64,000 nucleotides of DNA, from NCBI GenBank assembly GCA_016702305.1, contig JADJEH010000017.1:186001-250000 (forward strand), written 5' to 3'. This DNA is from a bacterium (GTDB lineage Bacteria; Electryoneota; RPQS01). The notes under the pieces are model-generated. The model was not told the origin of the DNA. It saw nothing but the letters and a program-made list of their open reading frames with translations, and searched no databases. Shown in pieces: positions 1-8,937 of the stretch. The position numbers and the translations under genes are program-made. Within the stretch, counting starts at the first letter, position 1, and each line of letters starts with the position of its first letter.

Positions 1-1585
<1,585 letters not shown>

Positions 1586-1663
1586 GTGTGTATTGTTCCT
1601 TGTTTGATGATACTTGTTAAAGGCCCCCTGCTGATTCCCCCGTCGAAGGGGGAAAGCCAGAAG

Positions 1664-1963
1664 TTACTTCACGACAACGGCCAGGATGTCGTTACGGCTG
1701 ATGAGGATGTATTCCTTGTCTTCGAGCTTGACTTCCGTGCCGCCGTAGCGCGCATAGACAATCGTGTCGCCCACCTTGAGCATTTCAGACATCTTCTTCT
1801 GCTTACGATCCGAGACTTCGACATCGTCGCCCATGGCCACGATTTCACCCATCTGCGGACGGTCTTTTGAGGCGGTGTCGGGGATAATGATTCCGCCGGC
1901 GGTCTTCTCTTCTTTTTCGAGCGGCTTGATCAGCACGCGCTCGTCAATCGGCTTGATTTTCAT
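1664..1963 (-). CDS. groES: Co-chaperonin GroES
   Basis: A 99-residue protein starting MKIKPIDERVLIKPLEKEE. It has the mobile-loop segment (TAGGIIIP, residues 22-29) and the conserved MGEIVAMG and GDTIVYARYGG stretches of Cpn10 proteins; the length is normal for the family. It forms the heptameric lid of the GroEL chamber in the cytoplasm. It is the first gene of the minus-strand groES-groEL operon, and its leader contains the CIRCE inverted repeat, so HrcA repression with heat induction is expected. The start is set by an AGGAGA-like ribosome site just upstream of the ATG. Confidence 0.97.
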   Translation of the reverse strand: MKIKPIDERVLIKPLEKEEKTAGGIIIPDTASKDRPQMGEIVAMGDDVEVSDRKQKKMSEMLKVGDTIVYARYGGTEVKLEDKEYILISRNDILAVVVK

Positions 1964-2018
1964 GGTCTTAGGTCTCCTGAACCGTTTAGATTATGGTAAG
2001 TTGAATGGAGTTGGGCTG

Positions 2019-2045
2019 TTAGCACTCACGACACGTGACTGCTAA
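2019..2045. promoter_or_regulatory. CIRCE operator (HrcA binding site)
   Basis: The arms TTAGCACTC and GACTGCTAA are separated by exactly 9 bp. This matches the consensus TTAGCACTC-N9-GAGTGCTAA with one mismatch in the second arm. It lies just downstream of the predicted groESL start site, the usual CIRCE position in groESL leaders. hrcA itself is not in the window. Confidence 0.93.
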
Positions 2046-2055
2046 TAATACCCCA

Positions 2056-2084
2056 AATATACACTCCAAGTTCCCCGGAGTCAA
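2056..2084 (-). promoter_or_regulatory. Sigma70-type promoter of groESL
   Basis: Read on the minus strand, TTGACT (2084-2079) is followed by a 17-bp spacer and TATATT (2061-2056). Transcription should start near 2049, immediately upstream of CIRCE. The TATATT -10 hexamer recurs in several other promoters of this window. Confidence 0.85.
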
Positions 2085-2118
2085 CTCGGCCTCCTATCTC
2101 TTTACCCCAACAAAAACA

Positions 2119-2143
2119 AACTCCTGAACAGTGTTCAGGAGTT
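2119..2143 (-). terminator. Rho-independent terminator after the 2195-3492 operon
   Basis: An 11-bp perfect stem (AACTCCTGAAC / GTTCAGGAGTT) with a 3-nt loop is followed on the minus strand by TTGTTTTTG. It closes the XRE/membrane-protein operon and isolates it from the groESL promoter. Confidence 0.88.
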
Positions 2144-2194
2144 TACAGAGAGGACTCACAGCCGGGTGGGATGGCCTCGATAGAGTGTCTGCCG

Positions 2195-2584
2195 TTACCG
2201 CTTCGGCGATGCCCAGAGCAGGATCCCCGCGAGCAACGGCGCACCACCGAGCAGGAGTGCCGTGGTGAGGGCGTCACCGGTTTGCATGTTGCGCGGCGGC
2301 GAAATCATGTACCCGATCATCAGCGCGCCACCCAAGCCGACCAGCAGACTCGCGCCGAGTTTTTCTTTGCGCCAGGCGAGGTAGGCCAACCCCCAGAGCA
2401 TGGCCAGGCCGCCGATGATGACCGCATACCCCTTCGTCTGCTCGGACGAAGGCACCGTGTGACGATTGTCAAGCAGATTCGCACCGAGAAAATAGGTCCA
2501 GAACAGCACCCACAATCCCAAAATAACGCGGGCGATCGTGCGCAGCCACTCAGGGCGCGCGGCTGCCGTTGCTTCCGTTGCCAT
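2195..2584 (-). CDS. Small multi-spanning membrane protein, unknown function
   Basis: 129 residues starting MATEATAAARPEW. The ATG at 2584 is preferred over upstream in-frame codons because AAGGAGC lies 6 nt before it. Three or four hydrophobic segments follow (around residues 14-34, 50-68, 73-93 and 102-122), so it is an inner-membrane protein. I recognise no family. It is the last gene of a three-gene minus-strand unit headed by an XRE-type regulator, 25 bp downstream of another membrane protein. Small HTH regulators paired with integral membrane proteins are common in bacteria, but the substrate or stimulus is unknown. Confidence 0.75.
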   Translation of the reverse strand: MATEATAAARPEWLRTIARVILGLWVLFWTYFLGANLLDNRHTVPSSEQTKGYAVIIGGLAMLWGLAYLAWRKEKLGASLLVGLGGALMIGYMISPPRNMQTGDALTTALLLGGAPLLAGILLWASPKR

Positions 2585-2609
2585 TTCTTTGCTCCTTCGT
2601 ACTGAAACT

Positions 2610-3290
2610 CTATTCGACGACGACTTCCGGTGTTTCGTCAGCCGGGCGAATCCACAGACACGTTCCCGCGACATACAGCGGCACACAAATCAACAGCGCC
2701 GTTGCAAACTGACCGACCGTCAGACCTTTGCCCAAAATGAAGAACAGCAATACCGTCGTCGCCGCAAACACCACCCCGCTAATCGTGCGCGGGAATTTTC
2801 GCGCCAGCAGCCCTAATGCAATCATCGTGATCCACGGCGAACCCTCCATCAGCGTTTCGAGCGACAATCCGTGACTCATCACGACGAACAGCAGCGCCAT
2901 CGCCCCAACGCCAATGATAATCCGCACGGCCGCGCCGCGATAGTCCTTCACCAGCAGCACATTGAACAGCGCCTTTGTTGCAATGCCGAGGATGATAATG
3001 ATGTTGTACATTTCGGCCTCGGGATCACCCTTAGCGCTTTGTATCGCCGCCAACACCACCGTTGCCACCATCATCACCGCGAACGCGATATTGCCCGAAC
3101 GGTAGTGAATCGCCATCTGCCGTTCGTCTACCAGACGCTTGGCCACACCGAGCGAGGCGAGCGTAGGCCGCAAAAGATACGAGGCCAGCATCAGCGTCAA
3201 CCACATCTGCTCGCCCGTGATCGCAAAGATCGCGATGGCGATGGCGAAGATGGCGAGCGCTGACCAAAACACGGCGTCAATCTTAAACAT
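2610..3290 (-). CDS. Polytopic membrane protein next to XRE regulator, unknown function
   Basis: 226 residues starting MFKIDAVFWSALAIFAIAI at the ATG at 3290, which has GGAGGAGC upstream. About six or seven hydrophobic segments separated by short charged loops (KRLVDERQ, LLVKDYRG, LARKFPR) indicate an inner-membrane protein. Its start overlaps the end of the XRE regulator gene by 8 nt, so the two are translationally coupled. The arrangement resembles the pairs of a small HTH protein with a membrane protein of unknown function seen in many genomes. I do not recognise a named family. Confidence 0.75.
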   Translation of the reverse strand: MFKIDAVFWSALAIFAIAIAIFAITGEQMWLTLMLASYLLRPTLASLGVAKRLVDERQMAIHYRSGNIAFAVMMVATVVLAAIQSAKGDPEAEMYNIIIILGIATKALFNVLLVKDYRGAAVRIIIGVGAMALLFVVMSHGLSLETLMEGSPWITMIALGLLARKFPRTISGVVFAATTVLLFFILGKGLTVGQFATALLICVPLYVAGTCLWIRPADETPEVVVE

Positions 3291-3492
3291 GGTCCTGCTC
3301 CTCCAGCACAAACAGCTCTTCCACTCTCGCACCTAATTTCTTGCTCAACAGCAGAGCCAGTTTCACCGACGGCGCGTAATCGCCCTTCTCAATCGAGACG
3401 ATCGTCTGCCGCGACACACCTACGCTGTCGGCCAACTCCTGTTGACTGAGTTCGCCGTGTTCAAAACGGTATTTGCGCAAGGTGGTTCTCAT
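3283..3492 (-). CDS. XRE-family transcriptional regulator (minimal HTH)
   Basis: 69 residues consisting almost entirely of a Cro/C1-type helix-turn-helix (LSQQELADSVGVSRQT then SIEKGDYAPSVKLALLL, residues 15-50). It has the YRFEHGELSQ start and LFVLEE end typical of the small PBSX/YozG-like subgroup. It heads the operon with the two membrane proteins and overlaps the next gene by 8 nt. The promoter -35 hexamer lies inside an inverted repeat (3534-3551), so autoregulation is likely. The predicted start site is only about 12 nt before the ATG and no Shine-Dalgarno sequence is visible, so the message may be close to leaderless. Confidence 0.9.
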   Translation of the reverse strand: MRTTLRKYRFEHGELSQQELADSVGVSRQTIVSIEKGDYAPSVKLALLLSKKLGARVEELFVLEEQDHV

Positions 3493-3510
3493 GGGCGTTG
3501 TCTGTCCGCC

Positions 3511-3572
3511 AATATAATGGAGAAAATGACGATTGTCAAGTAAACTTTACATTGTGGTAATGATACTTGACA
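3511..3572 (-). promoter_or_regulatory. Promoter and putative operator of the XRE operon
   Basis: On the minus strand TTGACA (3539-3534), a 17-bp spacer and TATATT (3516-3511) form a near-consensus promoter. The -35 overlaps an 18-bp imperfect palindrome with half-sites TGTCAAGT (3534-3541) and ACTTTACA (3544-3551). A third half-site, ACTTGACA, lies at 3565-3572. This layout fits binding of the adjacent XRE protein to repress its own operon; the binding itself is inferred. Confidence 0.75.
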
Positions 3573-3615
3573 TTTTGGCAATGCGCTCTATTTTAAATTA
3601 TTGTTATATAACAAT

Positions 3616-3642
3616 AAAGCCCGACCGGCAGGGTCGAGCTTT
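3616..3642 (-). terminator. Terminator of the 3689-5173 gene
   Basis: An 11-bp stem with one G-U pair (AAAGCTCGACC / GGTCGGGCTTT on the minus strand) and a 5-nt loop is followed by ATTGTT. It lies 46 bp after the stop codon of the secreted-protein gene. Confidence 0.75.
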
Positions 3643-3688
3643 GGCGGGCGGAAACCCCGATAGCGGCAGGGAATCTGGGGAGGAATCC

Positions 3689-5173
3689 TCAGCGGAGCAG
3701 AATGGCCCGTTGCGACTGGCGGATGCCGTCCACCGTCACGGAGACCAGATACGCTCCGCTGGCCAGGCCGTCGCCGCTCACGACAAGCCGATGGATTCCC
3801 GCAGTCAGTCTACCCGACGCAATGGCACGCACCTCCCGGCCAGTAATATCGAATAGTTTGACGTTGACTTCCGCGGCGCGGAGCAATGAGAACTGTATCT
3901 GAGCCTCCGCATTGAACGGATTGGGAAACACCTTCGCCAGGTCTGCACTCCACGGCGAACTCGTTGGAACTGTACTTGTTTCACCAACGGTGCGCGTGAC
4001 CTCGATGCCGACGTGGAATGCGGTATCCTGCCGCGCTGAGGCCATGACCAGACCTTGATCCGGCGCATTTTCAATCGAGGGTAAATAGGGAACCACGCCG
4101 CGCAGCGTATCCCCGTAAGGTTCGATCCAAACTGTGTCGCCCGTCGTCAGGTCGAATTGCACAATCATCGGTTGAATGCTCAGGACATTCGGATCGGGAA
4201 TGTACTTTCCGCCCGACACTACGATTGACGTCTCATCAATCAATGTGTATGACGTGAATTCATAGAGGTCATTTACCGTGCCGTCCGTACTGTAAGTCTT
4301 GAGGGGCAGTCGAAAGGCCAGGTCAATTCGGCCCATCTCATCAGCGACGATGAACTCATTCAAATACAATTCAGGCGGAAAGTCTGATCCGTCATTCACC
4401 AGATAGCCCAGCAGCCCGTCGTTGAAGACTCGCAGTCCGACCGCGACTTCCGCTTCATCGTCGTACTCCACTCCGAATATCTCCGCGCTGGTCGAATCTA
4501 TGCGGTGAGCAACCAAACGGGGCGTTGGCCGCTGGTGAAGAACTGAACCCAACACAACCATTCCATCCTGATAGCGGCGCAGAAAGAACGGCAGGCTGGC
4601 GGTCATTTCTCCGAAGGTCTCTTCCCACAATGGTTCGCCTCCGGGCGATACGCGCGCTGCATGCAGTCGCTCCTCGCCCGTGGCGCTGGCGAGAATCAGC
4701 CCAGCGACATACGCGCCGCCATCGTTGGCGGCAATCGCCTGACCATTCGAACAGAGCAGCTCTTCGCTTGCAAAACTCCACAGCACATCACCCGTCACTG
4801 CATTGATGGCGGTCGCGTAAAGTTGCGATGTCGGCGCTGAATAGTCGGCCAATGTGCCGCCGACGATGAGCGATCCGGTTCCCGCATCATCAATGCCGCC
4901 GAAGCTCAGTTGCTCGTCAAGTGTACCAGCTCCATAGTAACGCAGCCATTGGCGCTCGCCATCTGACGATAGCTTCAGCACAAATGCTCGACCCCCAAAT
5001 TGACTATCGTTCGCGCGACCGCACACGAAGACTTCACCGGCCGCGGTGACGGCATGATCCGCGTAGGTCAGCGAAGTGTCGCCATCGAAATAGCGGTACG
5101 ACCACGCGATTTGCGGAGGAGTTGGTTGCGCAGCGGCCAACAAAGGGAGCAGAATGAAAATGCAGAGCAGCAT
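3689..5173 (-). CDS. Secreted beta-propeller-like protein with T9SS type A sorting domain
   Basis: 494 residues. The start MLLCIFILLPLLAAAQ at 5173 gives a clean Sec signal peptide; a longer upstream extension would bury it. The middle has repeating strand patterns such as GEVFVCGRANDSQFGG and AFVLKLSSDGERQWLRYYG, seen in secreted delta-60-type or PQQ-like propeller repeats. The last 80 residues (from 415) form a T9SS type A domain: VFPNPFN, then LFDITGREV, then SGAYLVSV and the basic end RAILLR. Export across the outer membrane by the type IX system is therefore predicted. The cargo function is unknown. It appears monocistronic, with a terminator at 3616-3642. Confidence 0.88.
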   Translation of the reverse strand: MLLCIFILLPLLAAAQPTPPQIAWSYRYFDGDTSLTYADHAVTAAGEVFVCGRANDSQFGGRAFVLKLSSDGERQWLRYYGAGTLDEQLSFGGIDDAGTGSLIVGGTLADYSAPTSQLYATAINAVTGDVLWSFASEELLCSNGQAIAANDGGAYVAGLILASATGEERLHAARVSPGGEPLWEETFGEMTASLPFFLRRYQDGMVVLGSVLHQRPTPRLVAHRIDSTSAEIFGVEYDDEAEVAVGLRVFNDGLLGYLVNDGSDFPPELYLNEFIVADEMGRIDLAFRLPLKTYSTDGTVNDLYEFTSYTLIDETSIVVSGGKYIPDPNVLSIQPMIVQFDLTTGDTVWIEPYGDTLRGVVPYLPSIENAPDQGLVMASARQDTAFHVGIEVTRTVGETSTVPTSSPWSADLAKVFPNPFNAEAQIQFSLLRAAEVNVKLFDITGREVRAIASGRLTAGIHRLVVSGDGLASGAYLVSVTVDGIRQSQRAILLR

Positions 5174-5297
5174 TGTTGAACCTTGAGAAAATTTCGCGTG
5201 ATCTGATGAGATTGCTCCTCTTAGAACGCGCATTTGCAGGCCAAGTTTCGTGTAAGTGCGAGTCTGTGAAACGTCAGCAGCGGAAGGGACAAAACAA

Positions 5298-5326
5298 AAC
5301 AGGCAGACGGAGGCCGCCTGCCTGTT
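5298..5326 (-). terminator. Terminator of the PLP-dependent dehydratase gene
   Basis: A 13-bp stem with one mismatch (arms AACAGGCAG / CTGCCTGTT at the base) and a 3-nt loop is followed on the minus strand by TTTTGTTTTG. It lies about 20 bp beyond the stop codon at 5345. Confidence 0.88.
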
Positions 5327-5344
5327 CAAAGTCCTACGCGCAGC

Positions 5345-6286
5345 TTACATCAATAGCACGCTCGGGTCAAGGTTGCCGCCGCTGAGGATGACGCCGACTT
5401 TGTCCGGCGTGTCCAGCCCGGCCAACAGGGCCGCGACACCCAAAGCGCCGCTGGGTTCGACGACGAGTTTCATGCGCTCGAACAAGAACTTGGTGGCCGC
5501 GATGATTTGCGCTTCCGTGACGTTGACGAACTCATCCACGTTGGCCCGCACAAGCGGAAAGGTGAGTTTACCAAGCGAGGGTGTGCGCGTGCCGTCTGCA
5601 ATAGTCGGAGGATTCTTCACCGTGTGCAAGGTGCCTGTGCGCCAGGAAAGCGTCGCATCGTTCGCGACTTCCGGCTCGACGCCGATGACTTTGCAGTTCG
5701 GATTCACATGCTTCGCCGCCAATGCGCTGCCCGAGAGCAGTCCGCCGCCGCCGCAGGGTGTCAGGAGCATTTCGATATCGGGATAGTCCGTCAACAACTC
5801 GAGCGCGGCTGTGCCTTGACCGGCGATGATGTGCGGATGATCGTACGGCGGGATCAACACATAGCCGTGCTGCTCTTTGAGTTCCGCTGAAATTTCTTCG
5901 CGTGTGCGCTCTTTAGGATCATATACGACCACCTCCGCACCGTAGCCGCGCGTCGCGGCGAGTTTGGCGGGCGGCGCGTCCTGCGGCATCACGATGACCG
6001 TCTTAATATCGAGCAGCGAGCCAACCAACGCGACGGCTTGCGCATGATTGCCGGAAGAGTGAGTAATCACACCGCGGCGGCGCTCGTCGAGCGTCAGGCG
6101 CGACATCGCATTATACGCACCGCGAAATTTGAAGGCGCCGACGCGCTGGAAGTTCTCGCACTTCAGATATACATTCGCGCCGGCCTTGGCATCAAGCGTG
6201 CGCGACGTGTGCACCGGAGTCTTGTGTGCGACGCCTTTCAAAACTTGCGCGGCATCGAGAACGTCATAGGAGGAAGGGAGGGACAT
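5345..6286 (-). CDS. PLP-dependent threonine/serine dehydratase or serine racemase family enzyme
   Basis: 313 residues of fold-type II PLP enzyme. The Schiff-base lysine is in FQRVGAFKFRGAYNAMS (about residue 54), followed by SSGNHAQA, the glycine-rich phosphate loop PCGGGGLLSG and the C-terminal SGGNLDP. The length lacks the ACT-type regulatory domain of biosynthetic IlvA, so it matches catabolic threonine ammonia-lyase (TdcB) or serine racemase; sequence alone does not separate these. The expected reactions are threonine to 2-oxobutanoate or serine to pyruvate, or serine racemisation. It is monocistronic, with hairpins on both sides. Confidence 0.9.
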   Translation of the reverse strand: MSLPSSYDVLDAAQVLKGVAHKTPVHTSRTLDAKAGANVYLKCENFQRVGAFKFRGAYNAMSRLTLDERRRGVITHSSGNHAQAVALVGSLLDIKTVIVMPQDAPPAKLAATRGYGAEVVVYDPKERTREEISAELKEQHGYVLIPPYDHPHIIAGQGTAALELLTDYPDIEMLLTPCGGGGLLSGSALAAKHVNPNCKVIGVEPEVANDATLSWRTGTLHTVKNPPTIADGTRTPSLGKLTFPLVRANVDEFVNVTEAQIIAATKFLFERMKLVVEPSGALGVAALLAGLDTPDKVGVILSGGNLDPSVLLM

Positions 6287-6325
6287 GGGAAAAGGAATCG
6301 AGGAACGAAGGTTAATCCGGTGTGA

Positions 6326-6377
6326 GTGTCAAGCGCTTTGACACATAGCCCCTGACCGGAGGCCAGGGGCTATGTGT
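6326..6377. terminator. Perfect hairpin between two minus-strand genes
   Basis: A 14-bp perfect stem (ACACATAGCCCCTG / CAGGGGCTATGTGT, 6341-6377) with a 9-nt loop lies just after the gene ending at 6412. It has no T-run on either side, so termination is likely but not typical. An overlapping near-palindrome, GTGTCAAGCGCTTTGACAC (6326-6344), could be an operator for the downstream dehydratase gene. Confidence 0.55.
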
Positions 6378-6411
6378 GGTTAGCTGCGAATTGAGTTGGT
6401 GTGAGGTGTGA

Positions 6412-7617
6412 TCATCTCACCAACATCACTTTGTGTACCGCGCGTTGGCCGGAATTGTTCAGCTCGAGCAGGTAGTTGCCGGACGGCAGCGGCAAGCCCT
6501 GCGCGTTGACAGCGCGCCAGTTGGCGCTGTAGGTGCCGGTGCTCATGAACGGCGTGTTGACGAGCGTGGCGACATTCTGACCAAGCAGGTTATAGACGTT
6601 CAACGCGACGGCGCCGGGCTGGTTCACCACAAACTCGATCGTCGTTTCCGGATTGAACGGATTGGGATAGCTGCGAATCAGCGCCGCCGAATTCGGCACC
6701 GGCACGACGCGCGGGTTAATCGAAGACGTCTGATCCAGAATCAGATCATAAGAAATGCGCTCCTCAAGATCATCGGGATTGTGCACCGTCACGCGCAGCG
6801 TGTAGTCGCCGACAATCGTCGAAGTATCCGATCCCCACTCGGGATGTGCGGCCAAATTGTATATGTCGAATATCAAGCCGGTGTCCTCTTGCAGCGGCGC
6901 ATAGGTCTCCGGTATCACGACCACACCTGAATCGGGCGGATAGCAGCCGACATAGGTGCAAATCGAATACATCCGCAGAGGATCAGGAGTTGAAATCGGT
7001 TCGAGCGTCAGGACAAGCTGCCGCTCCGCGTCCAGCAGATTGACCAACTGCCCGTGAAAACCGTAGGTATTGAATCCGTCCACGTACGTCACGAGCGTCT
7101 CGTCCATCGTGAATTCAAACGTCGGCTCGTCGAGCGGCAGCCACTCGTCCACGTGCGAGCGAATTGTCTGGATGTTTAGTTGATACGGATTCGACGCATA
7201 GCGCACGATACCGTCGGCATCAATGACCACTTTGCGGTAGTTGCCGTTGTTCAGACTGCCATAGGTCGCCGCTTGCGTCAGCAGCGGAAACGTAACGCCG
7301 GTCACGTCGCGGAAAACTTCCACAGCCGCGGGCGAGCCGTTGTAAATATCGAGGCCCAGCGTGACGACCGGCTGACCGGCGTAGAACTGATGCACACCCG
7401 CTTCCATTTGCCCATCCTGGGCACGACAGGTACTTCAAGTGTGGCCAAAAAACATCAATACCACGACATTGCCGCGGTAGTCGCTGAGCGTATGACTGTT
7501 TCCCCAGGAATCCGTCAGCGTGAAATCAGGTGCTTCCGTACCGACGGTGAACGCAAACGCGCTTCCGCAGGTCAGTAACAGCGCAAACAGGGGCGCGAGC
7601 CAGCGGCGTGTCGTCAT
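6412..7617 (-). CDS. Probable selenoprotein: secreted thioredoxin/AhpC-TSA-like protein with UxxC motif and T9SS tail
   Basis: The reading frame from the ATG at 7617 (SD GGAG 8 nt upstream) to 6412 is continuous except for one TGA at 7437-7435. That codon aligns with the first redox residue of a thioredoxin-fold active site: LSDYRGNVVVLMFFGHT, then UGA (residue 61), then STCRAQ, i.e. U-S-T-C. The protein would have 401 residues: signal peptide (1-23), redoxin domain starting VGTEAPDFTLTD (about 25-165), a beta-rich middle, and a T9SS type A sorting domain (SYPNPFNPETT to KVMLVR, about the last 80 residues). A hairpin resembling a bacterial SECIS follows the UGA. No other stop or frameshift occurs, which argues against a pseudogene. 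An ordinary annotation would split it into two ORFs (7435-7617 and 6412-7407). The Sec machinery (selA, selB, selC, selD) is not in the window, so selenocysteine insertion is inferred. Confidence 0.82.
7397..7437 (-). promoter_or_regulatory. UGA codon with SECIS-like stem-loop
   Basis: On the minus-strand mRNA the UGA (7437-7435) is followed 16 nt later by the loop AGGAU. The loop is closed by a 5-bp stem (UGCCC 7423-7419, GGGCA 7413-7409). A lower stem CCUG (7430-7427) / CGGG (7400-7397) can form below an internal loop. The distance and a G among the first two loop bases agree with the described bacterial SECIS pattern. Function is inferred. Confidence 0.6.
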
Positions 7618-7699
7618 GGTAAGTGTCTCCAAAGTTGTGCTATGTTGGCTCGATCGAATTGTAACCTAAAAGATAATACACCCAGCGCGGCGAAGCAAG

Positions 7700-8848
7700 C
7701 TATTTCGCCGCCTGCGCCCAATCCAGCACGGTGCGCCGCGAAACCACCTCCCGGCGTTCGATGGCTCCCCGAATTCGTGCGACAAGCTGCTCCAACTGGA
7801 GCTCGGTCAGCTCGACTCCGTCCGTCGCAAGCAACCGCTTTAAGCCATTCTTTCCTAAGAATTTACCAAAAATGATCCGGTCCTCAAGACGGGCCGTCCC
7901 ACCCACCCACTCGGGCCCGAACGGCTCAAAAGTCAGGGGATCGGCCAACATCGCCTGCTGGTGCATACCAGCGGCATGGAGGAAGGCATTCTGCCCCACA
8001 AGGGCTTTGTTCGGTTGGACGACGACCCCGGAGACCTCGCGCACCTGGCGTGATGTCTCGAGAATCCGCGCGAAATTCACCCGGCAGGAGAGTCCAAGCG
8101 CCTCGTGGTATCTCAGGATCACGGCGACTTCCTCCAAGGCCGTATTCCCCGCGCGTTCCCCGAGGCCGTTGAGGGTCCCCTCCACCTGGTCCGCGCCGCC
8201 TGCCAGCGCGGCCACGGAGTTGGCGGTTGCTAGCCCGAAATCGTCGTGACAGTGGATTCCCAAGCGCAGCGGTTCGGGGAAATGCTGGCGCAGCCTCCCG
8301 AATAGTGACTTTGTCTCATCGGGCAAGCCGCAGCCGACGGTGTCCGCGACTACCAGCGTGGTCGCCCCCGCCTGGGCCGCGATATCCAACGCCCGAATGA
8401 GGTCGGCTTCGGCGGTGCGAGTAGCATCGGTCGCAATGTACTCAATATCATCAGCGAGCGTCCGGGCAAAGCGGATCGCCTCGCCAATTTGGTCTTCGGC
8501 CTGCGTACGAGTCAGTTTCAGCGAGGCGGTCAGATGGCGGTCGGATATTGGCAAGACTATGGAAATTCTTGCTTTATCAGCTCCATCCAAAGCTTTGGCT
8601 GTGGTCTCGATGTCTCCGGTACGGCAGCGAGCTAAACCTGCAATAACGCTGGTCTTGATTTCCTGCGCCGCCAGTTGGACGGCCTTGAATTCTGTTTCCG
8701 ATGCGGCCGGGAAGCCCACTTCCAGAACATCCAGACCCATTTCCGCGAGTTGCCGCGCCAAGGCCAGCTTTTGCTCAACCGAGAATACCACGAATGGCGT
8801 TTGCTCGCCGTCTCGCAAAGTTGTATCGTAAAAGAGGATAGAGCGCAT
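7700..8848 (-). CDS. 2-isopropylmalate/homocitrate synthase family enzyme
   Basis: 382 residues with the alpha-IPM synthase TIM barrel: FYDTTLRDGEQTP (residues 6-18), metal-binding HCHDDFGLATANS (about 198-210), NGLGERAGN and ALVGQNAFLHAAGMHQQ. It lacks the C-terminal LeuA allosteric domain (LeuA is usually above 500 residues), so the size fits NifV/homocitrate synthase or short LeuA-like enzymes. It should condense acetyl-CoA with a 2-oxoacid; whether that is 2-oxoisovalerate or 2-oxoglutarate cannot be decided here. No leu, lys or nif genes adjoin. It has its own promoter (8880-8908) and is divergent from the men operon. Confidence 0.88.
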   Translation of the reverse strand: MRSILFYDTTLRDGEQTPFVVFSVEQKLALARQLAEMGLDVLEVGFPAASETEFKAVQLAAQEIKTSVIAGLARCRTGDIETTAKALDGADKARISIVLPISDRHLTASLKLTRTQAEDQIGEAIRFARTLADDIEYIATDATRTAEADLIRALDIAAQAGATTLVVADTVGCGLPDETKSLFGRLRQHFPEPLRLGIHCHDDFGLATANSVAALAGGADQVEGTLNGLGERAGNTALEEVAVILRYHEALGLSCRVNFARILETSRQVREVSGVVVQPNKALVGQNAFLHAAGMHQQAMLADPLTFEPFGPEWVGGTARLEDRIIFGKFLGKNGLKRLLATDGVELTELQLEQLVARIRGAIERREVVSRRTVLDWAQAAK

Positions 8849-8879
8849 AGGGGGATTACCATTTGGCCTGACTTACCGG

Positions 8880-8908
8880 AATATACGCCCTTGGGTCGCG
8901 AGGCGCAA
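8880..8908 (-). promoter_or_regulatory. Sigma70-type promoter of the LeuA/homocitrate-synthase-like gene
   Basis: On the minus strand TTGCGC (8908-8903), a 17-bp spacer and TATATT (8885-8880) lie about 30 bp before the start codon. The -10 matches the groESL and CBS-gene promoters. Confidence 0.65.
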
Positions 8909-8937
8909 CCGCCCGGCGTTTGAATGACGTGAGGATT

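Noticed and set aside
7435..7437. TGA read as a simple nonsense mutation
   Set aside because: It falls exactly on the redox-active position, no other lesion exists in 400 codons, and a SECIS-like hairpin follows; kept only as the alternative to the selenoprotein call.
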